Shown in pieces: positions 35,236 to 44,900 of a stretch of DNA of 64,000 nt; positions within the stretch are counted from its first letter, which is position 1; the number at the start of each line of letters is the position of its first letter. The notes below the pieces were generated by a model, which worked only from the letters and a program-made list of their open reading frames with translations, was not told the DNA's origin and did not search any database. The position numbers were made by a program, and so were the translations under genes. This DNA comes from Thiofilum sp. Lineage in GTDB: Bacteria > Pseudomonadota > Gammaproteobacteria > Thiotrichales > Thiotrichaceae. The stretch covers positions 992,001 through 1,056,000 of the forward strand of contig NZ_JADJTF010000001.1 of NCBI RefSeq assembly GCF_016711335.1, read 5' to 3'.

Positions 35236-37413
35236 TTAAATGATTTCAAGATTAGCATAGCCCAACACTAGCCATTTACTACCTTCTTTGCGAAAGGACA
35301 CTTGTACACGAGCTGATTGCCCTGAGCCTTCCGCATTGGTAATGACACCTTCACCAAATTTAGCGTGGCGCACGCGTTGCCCAACACGATAACCATCCGC
35401 CTGCGCTTGCGGTAAAATAGACTTTGTGGGTGGCGTGCGATAGACACCCGCATAGGTTTTGACTTTAGGACGGACTTCGTGAATTAAACCCTCAGGTAAT
35501 TCACGCACAAACCGTGACACGGGATTAAAACGAGTCGAGCCATGTAATAAGCGCTGCTCTGCATAGGTCAGAATTAATAAGCGCTCAGCACGGGTAATGC
35601 CTACATAACACAGCCTACGTTCCTCCTCCATACGTGCAGGATCATCAGCCGACATTTGATGAGGGAATAAACCTTCCTCTAAACCGCACAAAAACACCAA
35701 AGGAAACTCTAAGCCTTTAGCCGAATGGAGCGTCATCATTTGCACACACTCTTCGCCCACATCGCCCTGACCTTCACCCGCTTCTAAAGTGGCATGAGCT
35801 AGGAAGGCTGCTAAAGGTTCCATCTCTGGCATATCTTCTTGGCGAATATAATTATAACTGTGTGCTGCTGTGACTAGCTCATCTAAGTTATCTATCCGCG
35901 CCTGACCTGCTTCCCCCGGCTCTTTAGTTTTAAAATGCTCTTTTAAAGCGGCTAGCTCAATCACGGTTTCAACCTGCTCTGCCAAAGGCAACGGTCTAAT
36001 ATCATTTGCCATTAGCTCAATCAGTTGCAAAAAGCGCTTGATAGCACCTACCGCACGCGGATTAAGTTCACCTAATTGTTCAGCCTCAGCAGCAGACTCC
36101 CAGAGTGATTTGCCAGAGCTACGTGCATAGACACGTAAAGCATCGACCGTGCGTTCACCAATCCCACGCGGCGGATGATTCACAATGCGCTCAAACGAGG
36201 CATCATCTAAACGGTTAGCGGTTAGGCGTAAATAAGCCAGTGCATCTTTAATCTCAGCCCGCTCGAAAAAGCGCAATCCACCATAGACCCGATAAGGAAT
36301 ACGGCGCTCATTAAAAGTACTTTCAAATACACGAGACTGTGCATTGGAACGATAGAGCACCGCAATTTCAGAGCGTGTTCCCCCCTTCGCTAACCACTGC
36401 TCAATTTGTGCCGCCACATAACGCGCTTCATCCATTTCATTATAAGCAGCGTACAGGTACAGTGGCTCGCCCTCCACACCTTCAGTCCAGAGGTTTTTAC
36501 CCATGCGCCCGTGATTGTGACTGATTAAGGTATTAGCAGCCTGCAAAATGTTTCCCGTGGAACGATAGTTTTGCTCTAAGCGAATAATGGCGCAGTTGTT
36601 AAAATCGCGGGTAAAATTACGAATATTCTCAATCTTCGCACCGCGCCAACCATAAATCGATTGATCATCATCACCGACCGCAAACACTGGATTATGCTCG
36701 CCTGCTAGTAGACGTAGCCATGCATATTGCAACGCATTAGTATCTTGAAATTCGTCCACCAGAATATGTCTAAAGCGTGCTCTATAGTGAGTTTGGAGTT
36801 CTAAATTATCACGTAGTAGTTCCAAGGAGCGCAGCAGTAGCTCAGCAAAATCCACTACACCATTACGATTACAAGACTCTTCGTAAGCGGCATAAATGCG
36901 GCGCATTTGGGTAATGGAAAAATCGCCCTTATCTTCAATATGCTGAGGTCGTGAACCTGCATCCTTGGCATTATTGATAAAGTAGGCAATTTGACGGGGT
37001 TGCCACAATGCTTCGTCGAGTTCTAGCGCTTTTAGTACGCGCTTAATCATGCGTATTTGATCTTCAGAGTCGAGAATTTGGAAAGTTTGCGGCAAATTAG
37101 CCTCACGCCAGTGCATACGCAATAAGCGATGAGCTAAACCGTGAAACGTACCCACCCAAGCGCCCCCAATCGGAACACCTAGTAAACTTTGAATCCGACT
37201 CCGCATTTCAGCAGCGGCTTTATTGGTAAACGTCACCGCCAAAATACTAAACGGGGAGACTTGCTCAACCTCAATCAGCCAAGCAATACGATGTACCAGT
37301 ACGCGTGTTTTACCGCTTCCAGCACCGGCTAGTACTAGCGCTGATTGAGGAGGCAGCCCCACCGCATCGCGCTGGGGTTTATTAAGATCGTTAATGATTG
37401 GGGATATGTCCAT
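35236..37413 (-). CDS. uvrD: DNA helicase II
   Basis: A 725-residue SF1A 3'-5' helicase for mismatch and excision repair. Walker A 'AGAGSGKT' lies at about 29-36; motif Ia 'AVTFTNKAAAEMR', motif II 'DEFQDTN', motif III 'VGDDDQSIYGWRGA', motif IV 'QNYRST', motif V 'MTLHSAKGLEFP' and motif VI 'YVGITRAERLL' are all intact. The C-terminal 'GQRVRHAKFGEGVI' is the UvrD/PcrA Tudor-like domain. The ATG at 37413 is chosen over a preceding GTG. No standard LexA box is seen. A parS-like palindrome lies within it at 36549-36564. Confidence 0.96.
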   Translation of the reverse strand: MDISPIINDLNKPQRDAVGLPPQSALVLAGAGSGKTRVLVHRIAWLIEVEQVSPFSILAVTFTNKAAAEMRSRIQSLLGVPIGGAWVGTFHGLAHRLLRMHWREANLPQTFQILDSEDQIRMIKRVLKALELDEALWQPRQIAYFINNAKDAGSRPQHIEDKGDFSITQMRRIYAAYEESCNRNGVVDFAELLLRSLELLRDNLELQTHYRARFRHILVDEFQDTNALQYAWLRLLAGEHNPVFAVGDDDQSIYGWRGAKIENIRNFTRDFNNCAIIRLEQNYRSTGNILQAANTLISHNHGRMGKNLWTEGVEGEPLYLYAAYNEMDEARYVAAQIEQWLAKGGTRSEIAVLYRSNAQSRVFESTFNERRIPYRVYGGLRFFERAEIKDALAYLRLTANRLDDASFERIVNHPPRGIGERTVDALRVYARSSGKSLWESAAEAEQLGELNPRAVGAIKRFLQLIELMANDIRPLPLAEQVETVIELAALKEHFKTKEPGEAGQARIDNLDELVTAAHSYNYIRQEDMPEMEPLAAFLAHATLEAGEGQGDVGEECVQMMTLHSAKGLEFPLVFLCGLEEGLFPHQMSADDPARMEEERRLCYVGITRAERLLILTYAEQRLLHGSTRFNPVSRFVRELPEGLIHEVRPKVKTYAGVYRTPPTKSILPQAQADGYRVGQRVRHAKFGEGVITNAEGSGQSARVQVSFRKEGSKWLVLGYANLEII
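36549..36564. promoter_or_regulatory. parS-like palindrome 2
   Basis: TGTTTCCCGTGGAACG, one mismatch to the core GTTYCACGTGRAAC, within uvrD. Confidence 0.42.
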
Positions 37414-37492
37414 CACGCTATTGTAGCGTAACTTAAATCTCGTACTAAAGTACTAAGTGTGATTGAATCTTCAAAAGGTAAATTAATCGCCA

Positions 37493-37520
37493 CTTCTCAA
37501 AAAATGGGATTTTTGAGAAG
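37493..37520. repeat. Inverted repeat between uvrD and the restriction-modification block
   Basis: A perfect 11-bp inverted repeat, CTTCTCAAAAA (37493-37503) and TTTTTGAGAAG (37510-37520), with 6-nt spacer ATGGGA. It lies about 64 bases before mod and 80 bases from the uvrD start. It could be a terminator for either strand or an operator for mod. Confidence 0.5.
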
Positions 37521-37583
37521 ATGAGAGGCTTACTCGGTATCAATTCAAACTCTCCCTTCTGTTAAAACCCCAAGGGCTCATTC

Positions 37584-40313
37584 ATGGCAAAGCAACCCGA
37601 ACCCGCGCAAGCATCTTCGCTTTACGAACACCAACACGAGGCTATCCAGCGCCCGGATATTGGTGTACAGGAAGGCTTCCGCGACCACAAGCCGCCGCGT
37701 CAGTATCGCTATGATTCTTCGCTGTCGCCAGAGTTAGCTTGGGATGAAACCGCCGGACGCGAGTTTGCCGAATGGTTGTTGACGCGGATTACCGAAGCCG
37801 CTGAACAGGGTGAAGCGGCGGTGTTTGCCGAAGCCTTGGTCTGGCAAGGCACGGGGGAGAAATTCCGTAGCATCCGTGAGTGTGTGGAGCGCTTGAAGAC
37901 CTTGAGTCAGCCATTTTTGAACTGGGCGGGCAAGGCGGAACGCCATCAAATCAGTGTGCCGACCATTCCGCTGTTTGTGCATGAACGCCATTCGACGCAG
38001 GGGATTTTGAACGGGCTGGACAGTTACCGCCAAGCGGGGACGAATCTGGATTTATTTGGTGATCCGCAACTGGATATTGGCGAAAAGCTGGAAGCGTATG
38101 AGCATAAAGGGCCGTGGACGAATCGCATGGTGCTAGGGGATTCACTGCATGTGATGAATTCGCTGCTGGAATACGAGGGCATGGGTGGGCAGGTGCAGAT
38201 GATCTACATTGACCCGCCGTATGGGGTGAAATTTGGCTCGAATTTCCAGCCGTTTGTACGCAAGCGTGATGTGAAGCACGGGGCAGATGAGGAGATGATC
38301 CGCGAGCCAGAAATGGTGAAGGCGTACCGCGATACGTGGGAACTGGGCTTGCATTCCTACCTGACCTATTTGCGTGATCGCTTGTTGCTTGCCCGTGAAC
38401 TCCTCACCGAATCCGGCTCCGTTTTCGTGCAAATTTCGGATGAAAACCTGCACCACGTCCGCGAAGTCCTCGACGAAGTTTTCGGTGCAAACAACTTTAT
38501 AGCTGTGATTAACTACCGAACAACAACTAATCAAAGTGGCAGATTACTCTCTGCTAATTTTGACTATGTTGTCTGGTTTGCAAAAAACAAAGAAATAATA
38601 AAGTACAATCAACAATATTTACCTAGAATTGGATCAAATTGGGTTAATTATGACTATGTAAAACTGCCAAATAATACTTACAGAAAGATGACCAAAGAGG
38701 AAAAAGAAACCCCTGATCTTTTACCTGAAGGTAGTCAAATATATCGAAGAGACAACCTAACATCAGCTTCCTCCAGTAGCTCAACATCAATGCCTATTTC
38801 TTTTGAAAATCAAGTTTATGTACCAGGAAAAGGGGGATGGAAGACTAACATAGCAGGTTTTGAGAAGTTAATATTTGCCGACCGTTTAGAAGCATACGGA
38901 AAAACATTGTCATACAGGCGTTTTGCAAGTGACTTTCCGTTTTTTCCTATCGGTAATTCTTGGGATGACACTGCTTCTGGTGGTTACGGTGCAGACAAAA
39001 TCTATGTCGTTCAAACCAATATCAAAGTAATTCAGCGGTGTATGTTGATGACGACTGAGCCGGGGGATTTGGTGCTTGACCCGACCTGCGGGAGCGGTAC
39101 AACGGCGTATGTGGCGGAACAATGGGGGCGACGTTGGATTACCTGCGACACCTCCCGCGTCCCGCTGGCACTGGCACTGGCACGGCAACGCCTCTTAACC
39201 GCCACCTTCCCGTGGTACGAACTCAACCAACCCACCCGTGGCCCTGCTGGTGGTTTCACCTACACCCGCAAACAAAACCGCAAAGGCGAAGAAATCGGCG
39301 GCAAAGTTCCACGCATTACCCTCAAATCCATCGCCAACAACGAAGACCCCGAAATGGTTACGCTGGTGGACAAACCCGAAATCAACAACAAAATCACCCG
39401 CGTGTGCGGCGCATTCACCGTAGAAGCCACCATCCAAGCCGCCCATTCCCCACTCCTCCCTTCACCCCTTGCGGGGGAAGGGCTAGGGATGGGGGGAAAC
39501 AACCCAACCGCTTACCTCGACCGAATGCTGGAAGTGTTGCGCAAATCCGAACGCCTACAACTCCCCGGCAACAAGCAATTGCAACTCGACAACGTGCGGG
39601 CATTATCCAGCACCGACTACGAATACCTGCACGCCGAAGCCACCGAAAAGAGCGATACCGACAAACGCATTGCCATTGTGTTTGGCGCAGAAAGCGGGGC
39701 AATCAGCTCTGAGCTGGTCTTCAATGCCGCCAGCGAAGCCAACTTTATGCGCTTTGACGCGCTGTATTTCTTCGGTTTTGCCATCCAAGCCAAAGCCCGC
39801 GAACTGCTCGAAGACCGCAAGAAAATGCGCATACCCTGCACTTACGTCGCCGTCACCCCCGATGTAGTCATGTCGGATTTACTCAAAACCAGCAAAGCCT
39901 CGGAAATCTTTTCCATTAGTGGCTTGCCGGACATCACGTTTTACCAAACGGGTGAAAAAACACCCGCCAAAGAACCGTTGTATCAAGTCAAATTGTTAGG
40001 GCTGGACATCTTTACCCCACACAATTGCGCCACCGAATCTATCGAAGCGGAAAACCTGCCATGCTGGATGCTCGACACTGACTACAACGGCATGAGCTTC
40101 ATCGCCCGCCAAGTGTTTTTCCCCAAAACTGCCGCATGGGACAACCTACAAAAATCCCTCAAAGGGCGCTTTGCTGACAGCGTGTGGGAACATTTAGCAG
40201 GCACAGAAAGTGAACCCTTCCGCTTAGGTGAGCGCCGCCGCATTGCCGTGAAAGTGATTGATGAGCGCGGCAATGAATTGATGGTGGTACGTGATGGAGC
40301 CGATGCACGGTAG
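37584..40313 (+). CDS. mod: Type III-like adenine DNA methyltransferase (Mod)
   Basis: A 909-residue N6-adenine methyltransferase. Motif IV 'IDPPYG' (about 208-213) precedes motif I 'LDPTCGSGTTA' (about 498-508), the beta-class order of type III Mod subunits. The region between them, about 310-475, is the target-recognition area and is visibly AT-rich (about 38.50-38.96 kb) while both flanks are GC-rich. Residues about 623-638 ('PLLPSPLAGEGLGMGG') come from an in-frame palindromic mini-repeat. The long C-terminal region is of no recognised domain. It is the first gene of mod-xre-pin-res. Confidence 0.9.
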   Translation: MAKQPEPAQASSLYEHQHEAIQRPDIGVQEGFRDHKPPRQYRYDSSLSPELAWDETAGREFAEWLLTRITEAAEQGEAAVFAEALVWQGTGEKFRSIRECVERLKTLSQPFLNWAGKAERHQISVPTIPLFVHERHSTQGILNGLDSYRQAGTNLDLFGDPQLDIGEKLEAYEHKGPWTNRMVLGDSLHVMNSLLEYEGMGGQVQMIYIDPPYGVKFGSNFQPFVRKRDVKHGADEEMIREPEMVKAYRDTWELGLHSYLTYLRDRLLLARELLTESGSVFVQISDENLHHVREVLDEVFGANNFIAVINYRTTTNQSGRLLSANFDYVVWFAKNKEIIKYNQQYLPRIGSNWVNYDYVKLPNNTYRKMTKEEKETPDLLPEGSQIYRRDNLTSASSSSSTSMPISFENQVYVPGKGGWKTNIAGFEKLIFADRLEAYGKTLSYRRFASDFPFFPIGNSWDDTASGGYGADKIYVVQTNIKVIQRCMLMTTEPGDLVLDPTCGSGTTAYVAEQWGRRWITCDTSRVPLALALARQRLLTATFPWYELNQPTRGPAGGFTYTRKQNRKGEEIGGKVPRITLKSIANNEDPEMVTLVDKPEINNKITRVCGAFTVEATIQAAHSPLLPSPLAGEGLGMGGNNPTAYLDRMLEVLRKSERLQLPGNKQLQLDNVRALSSTDYEYLHAEATEKSDTDKRIAIVFGAESGAISSELVFNAASEANFMRFDALYFFGFAIQAKARELLEDRKKMRIPCTYVAVTPDVVMSDLLKTSKASEIFSISGLPDITFYQTGEKTPAKEPLYQVKLLGLDIFTPHNCATESIEAENLPCWMLDTDYNGMSFIARQVFFPKTAAWDNLQKSLKGRFADSVWEHLAGTESEPFRLGERRRIAVKVIDERGNELMVVRDGADAR
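39451..39496. repeat. GC-rich palindromic mini-repeat, copy 3, inside mod
   Basis: CTCCCTTCACCCC, a short loop, GGGGGAAGGG and a GGGATGGGGGG tail, matching copies 1 and 2b. It is translated in frame as a Pro/Gly-rich insert after the methyltransferase core. Confidence 0.78.
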
Positions 40314-40337
40314 TTTTGTAAGACAAATAGTCGTGCT

Positions 40338-40380
40338 AAGGTTTACAAAATATACTAAAAATAGTTATTTTGTAAACCTT
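40338..40380. promoter_or_regulatory. Large inverted-repeat operator upstream of the XRE/ImmA gene
   Basis: Perfect 15-bp arms, AAGGTTTACAAAATA (40338-40352) and TATTTTGTAAACCTT (40366-40380), with a 13-bp AT-rich spacer. It ends 16 bases before the XRE start, in the 83-bp gap after mod. It is a likely binding site for the XRE protein itself, controlling the xre-pin-res part separately from mod. A terminator reading is less likely because no T run follows the right arm. Confidence 0.65.
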
Positions 40381-40396
40381 GTTGCTGGAGGCTGCC

Positions 40397-41467
40397 ATGT
40401 ACCCTGAACGTCTAAAACGCGCCCGCGAAGCCGCCGGGCTATCGCTGCGTGCGCTCGCGGAACAAGTGGGCGTTTCCCATGCTGCCATTAAAAAATACGA
40501 AGATGGTACCAACACCCCAGACTCTAGCCAATTGATTAAATTGGCAAAAGCTTTAGGAGTACGTGGGGAGTATTTCTTTCGCCCATTTACTGTCCAGCTT
40601 GAGACCGAGGTGGAATACCGCAAGCGTGCTAATACACCAGAAAAGTTGCTCAAACGGATTCACGCCGATGTCGAAGAGCAAGCAGAACGCTGGAAGGAAT
40701 TAGCTAACCTTTACCCGCAGTTTCCCGTGAAACCATTTGCTGTACCCGTGGATGTGCCTGTGATGGTGCAAACACTGGATGAAGTGGAGCAAGTTGCCGC
40801 TAAAGTACGTGAGTGCTGGAAACTCGGCGAAGACCCGATTAATGAGCTAGTCGATGTGTTGGAAGAACACGGTATTTTGGTGATTTTTACGGACTTAGAT
40901 GCTGATAGTAAATTCGACGGTTTAACCGCAACGATTGAAGCACAACCTGTCATCGTCGTAGCGCAACACTGGGCGGGAGATCGGCAACGTTTTACCTTGG
41001 CACATGAGCTAGGTCATTTAATGCTGCATGGACGGTTAGCCGAAGACATAGAGGAAGAAAAAGCCTGTAACCGCTTTGCTGGTGCTTTCCTATTGCCCGC
41101 AACGGCTATCCAACGGCAATTGGGGCAACAACGCCGTATGATTGAATGGCAAGAACTTTATATGCTCAAGCACGAGTTTGGTTTGAGTATGGCTGCTTGC
41201 TTATATCGTGCTGCGGATACGCGCATCATTTCCTCTGAGGTGATGAAAAGCCTGTACCAACAATTTGCAGTTCGCGGGTGGCGCAAACAAGAACCAAAAG
41301 CCCCCTACCCACAAGAACAAACCTTGTTGTTTAAACAATTGGTTTATCGCGCCTTAGCAGAAGGTTGGATAGGAGAGTCAAAAGCGGCTGAATTGTTGGG
41401 TATTCCGCTTTCCCGTTTCCACAGTGAACGCAAACTGGAAGGTGCGGATGCAGCTACTCATCAGTGA
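40397..41467 (+). CDS. XRE-family regulator fused to ImmA/IrrE metallopeptidase domain
   Basis: A 356-residue protein. The N-terminal HTH_XRE domain ('LKRAREAAGLSLRALAEQVG', 'SHAAIKKYEDGTNTP') covers about 1-65. The C-terminal Peptidase_M78 domain has the zinc motif 'AHELGHLMLHG' near residue 203, then 'EEEKACNRFAGAFLLPA'. Such fusions act as antitoxins or as proteolytic repressors. The ATG at 40397 was chosen because CTGGAGG precedes it and the HTH begins there. It overlaps the PIN gene by 20 bases. Confidence 0.88.
   Translation: MYPERLKRAREAAGLSLRALAEQVGVSHAAIKKYEDGTNTPDSSQLIKLAKALGVRGEYFFRPFTVQLETEVEYRKRANTPEKLLKRIHADVEEQAERWKELANLYPQFPVKPFAVPVDVPVMVQTLDEVEQVAAKVRECWKLGEDPINELVDVLEEHGILVIFTDLDADSKFDGLTATIEAQPVIVVAQHWAGDRQRFTLAHELGHLMLHGRLAEDIEEEKACNRFAGAFLLPATAIQRQLGQQRRMIEWQELYMLKHEFGLSMAACLYRAADTRIISSEVMKSLYQQFAVRGWRKQEPKAPYPQEQTLLFKQLVYRALAEGWIGESKAAELLGIPLSRFHSERKLEGADAATHQ
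40729..40744. promoter_or_regulatory. parS-like palindrome 3
   Basis: AGTTTCCCGTGAAACC, one mismatch to the core, within the XRE/ImmA gene. As this block looks acquired, this copy may be chance. Confidence 0.3.
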
Positions 41468-41942
41468 TGCCAATATCCTTATCGACATGGAGGAAGGGCA
41501 GTTACTAGCACTAATGTTTAGACTGCCTTTCGAGTTTCGAGTACCAGATTTACTGTTTTTTGATGAACTAGAAGAGCAGCACGCACATTGGCTGGATTAT
41601 GGCTTGCAATTAGGTACGCTGAGTGGAGAAAGTGTTAGGCGTGTCTCGCAACTCACCCGCAAGTATCCAAAACCTAGCCGCAACGATTGCATGGCTCTGG
41701 TGTTGGCTCAACAGGAAAAATGCCCCCTACTCACAGGTGACCGAGATTTACGCCAAGCCGCTGAGCTTGAGGGCATTATGGTGCAGGGCAGTATCTGGCT
41801 GGTAGAGCAATTAGTGACACACCGTATCATTAGCCTTGATACTGCCCGACAGAGCTACCAACGCATGGAGCGTAATGGGCGTCGACTCCCTTGGAAGCTA
41901 GCTTACCAACGCTTGGATGCTTTACAGGATGAACTTTCATGA
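41448..41942 (+). CDS. PIN-domain protein, putative toxin
   Basis: A 164-residue PIN-like nuclease. Acidic residues are in 'LISDANILIDME' at the start, 'FDELEEQH', 'SRNDCMALVLA' and 'LLTGDRDLRQAAE'. The C-terminal part 'GRRLPWKLAYQRLDAL' is specific to the subgroup seen with XRE/ImmA proteins (DUF4411/DUF3368-like). The ATG at 41448 is taken because GGAAGG lies upstream and the first catalytic strand follows at once. It overlaps the XRE gene (20 bases) and res (4 bases). It is probably a ribonuclease toxin held by the XRE/ImmA protein. Confidence 0.78.
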   Translation: MQLLISDANILIDMEEGQLLALMFRLPFEFRVPDLLFFDELEEQHAHWLDYGLQLGTLSGESVRRVSQLTRKYPKPSRNDCMALVLAQQEKCPLLTGDRDLRQAAELEGIMVQGSIWLVEQLVTHRIISLDTARQSYQRMERNGRRLPWKLAYQRLDALQDELS

Positions 41943-44900
41943 CCACTGATACCACCGTCGAAAACCCCATCATCAACTCCCCATTTGTCGAGCCACAATG
42001 CTATTGGGACATCAAGAAAGGCGAACAACCCAAAACGGTAGCGGGCAGACGTGCAGCCTATTACTACTACCGTGTGCCGGATAGTGCCAAACGCGGTCGC
42101 AAAAACAAAGATCAATTGAGCCTTGAGGGTGACTTGGGCGTAGGTCAGAAAGAAGAACTGCACATCGCCAATTGGTTGCGTAAACGGGTCAAAGAATGGC
42201 GTAACGGCTCACTGACAGGCATTCCGTATGATGGCGCATCCGACATTACCAAAGAACTCCTGCGCTTGTGGAAAGCCGACGAAGGGCGTTACCAGCGTTT
42301 ATTCTTCGCCCAGGTGGAAGCCGCTGAAACCATCATTTTCCTGACCGAAGCCCACCCGGTTTACCATAAAAGCATGCCACCCATTCCAGTAGACCAGCCG
42401 GGAGAAAAAACCAAAGCCGCTGGTTTCAAGTCATTCACGCGCTACGCCTGCAAAATGGCAACCGGTACAGGTAAAACCACCGTCATGGGGATGCTATCGG
42501 CATGGACAATCCTGAATCGTGTGGCTTTCCCAACGGACAACCGCTTTACCGATACCATCCTGATTGTTTGCCCCAACGTGACTATCCGCGAACGTCTCAA
42601 AGAGCTTGACCCGGCTTTAGGCGATCAAAGCATTTACCGCACCCGCCAACTCGTACCACCGCACCGCATGGAAGCACTGCGCCGAGGGGAAGTGATGGTG
42701 ACGAACTGGCATAAGCTGGCAAAGAAAGAAACCAACAGCGTCAATGGTGATTCTGCCAAAGTGGTCAAAACCGGCGAAGCGGTTGAAATCACCAAAAACG
42801 CGGGCAAAAAGAACGAATCGGTCGAAGTAAAATACCAAGAGTCCGATCAGGCTTGGTTCAAACGCATCAAACAGGAATTAGGGTCTGGAAAAGGACGCTG
42901 CCCGTATTGGCTGGTTTTTAATGATGAAGCCCATCACGCCTACCGTCGTGGTGATGCCAGCGATAATGAGGACGAAGCCATTACACTGGATGAAACCGCC
43001 AGTGAAGACCGTTCAACTTTGGCGAAAAAGAATGACAAAGAAGCCACCATCTGGATTGAAGGCTTAGACCGCATCAACCGCATGGCAGGCAAAAATAAAC
43101 AGGCAGGTGCAAGAGGTGACAGGGGCATTAACCTCTGTGTGGATTTATCAGCCACGCCGTTTTATATCCAAGGTTCGGGTAACGAAGTCGGTAAGCCGTT
43201 CCCGTGGGTCGTGTCCGATTTCGGCTTGCTGGATGCGATTGAATCCGGTTTGGTGAAAATCCCGCAATTACCCAGCCGTGACATTTCCGGCAATGAAGAA
43301 GCCAACTATTTCAATATCTGGCGTTGGATGGAAGAACAGGCGTTGAAAGATGGCATTGCCAAATCCGCCAAAGATTTAACCCCTGAAGTGGTGTTGCGCT
43401 ACGCCTCCACCCCGATTCTGATACAAGCCAGCGATTGGCATCAGCGTTTCCAGAAATGGATGGAAACCGAAAAAGCCGAACTGCACCCCGTTCCCCCCGT
43501 CTTCATTATCGTCTGCCGGGATACCAAATTAGCGGCTGAAGTGTACGAATGGCTTGCCAACGATAAGGGTAGCTATGGCACATCCCCCGACTATTTCCGC
43601 AACCATCCGGGTGAAGAAAAAACCGTGCGCATAGATTCCAAAGTCATGGAAGATATGGAAGAAGGCACGGGTACGGATGAGGTCAAACGCCTGCGCTTCA
43701 TCCTCGATACCGTCGGCAAAAAGACGTGGGCAGGCGGTAAAGTACCCGAAGAATATGCCGAGATTGTGCGCAAGAATAACGAAAAAGCCGCCAGTGATGA
43801 CAATGACGGCACTTACACTTTTATGGACGACAAAGTACCGCCGGGGCGTGATATTCGCTGCATCATTTCCGTGGCGATGCTGGCAGAAGGTTGGGATGCC
43901 AATACCGTTACCCATATCGTCGGTTTGCGCCCCTTCGGTTCACAATTATTGTGTGAACAGGTGGTCGGTCGTGCCTTGCGCCGCCGTTATTACACACTGG
44001 AAGACGGCACAGACCGCTTCGGGGAAGAATCCGCCCGTGTGTTTGGCGTACCGTTTGAATTGATCCCGCTGAAAGTCTCCCAACCGGGGACAAGCCCACC
44101 GAAACCTGACCCTACCCACATTTTCAGCGTACCGGAAAAGCAACGCTATCAAATCACCTTCCCGATGGTATCCGGTTATTTCACGCTGGAAGCATCAGCG
44201 GTGAGCGTGGATTACGCCCGTATCCAACAAATCACCCTTGACCCGACAGAAATCAATGACAGTGTGGAACTCACTTCCATGACCGTGCCAGAAGGTCATT
44301 TAGCGGTGTATGGGCCGGGTGAAAAGCCTGTACTGACCTTGGCGGATTGGCGCAAACAGTTTGGGCGTGACCAGATGGTAGCATTCAAAATTGCCAGCAA
44401 GGTTTGCCAACACTGGCAAAAGGAGCGGGTGCAATCAGTCAATGATGCTGCCGCCCAAGCCACGCTCCAAGACCTATTCCCACAAGTGCTATTAGCCACC
44501 AAACGCTTGTTGCAAGACCGGGAAAAGCTCATTTGCAAAGGCACAACCCAACCTTGTGATGTGTTGCTGGCGGGTAAATATCAAATGTCGGTCGTGGATG
44601 CTTTGTATCAAGCCATTGCCTTTGGCGACGCGGCTAACCACGAACTGCCACGCATTCCCAAAGGTGAGGCAGGCAGAGGCTCTACCGAACACGTTGATTT
44701 TCACACCTACAAGCCGACCTATGCCGCCAACAAATGCCATATCAATTTGTTGGTAGCCGATACCAAACAATGGGAACAAAGCACCGGGTTTGCGCTTGAT
44801 ACCCATGCATGCGTGGTGAAATGGGTCAAGAATGAACACCTGAATTTTGTCATTCCCTACCGCAAAGAAGGCATACCCGCACGTTACCTTCCTGATTTCA

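Noticed and set aside
39122..39712. Overlapping 196-codon plus-strand frame within mod
   Set aside because: It is an alternate frame of GC-rich mod sequence with an Arg/Pro/Thr/His-rich product and no start signal.
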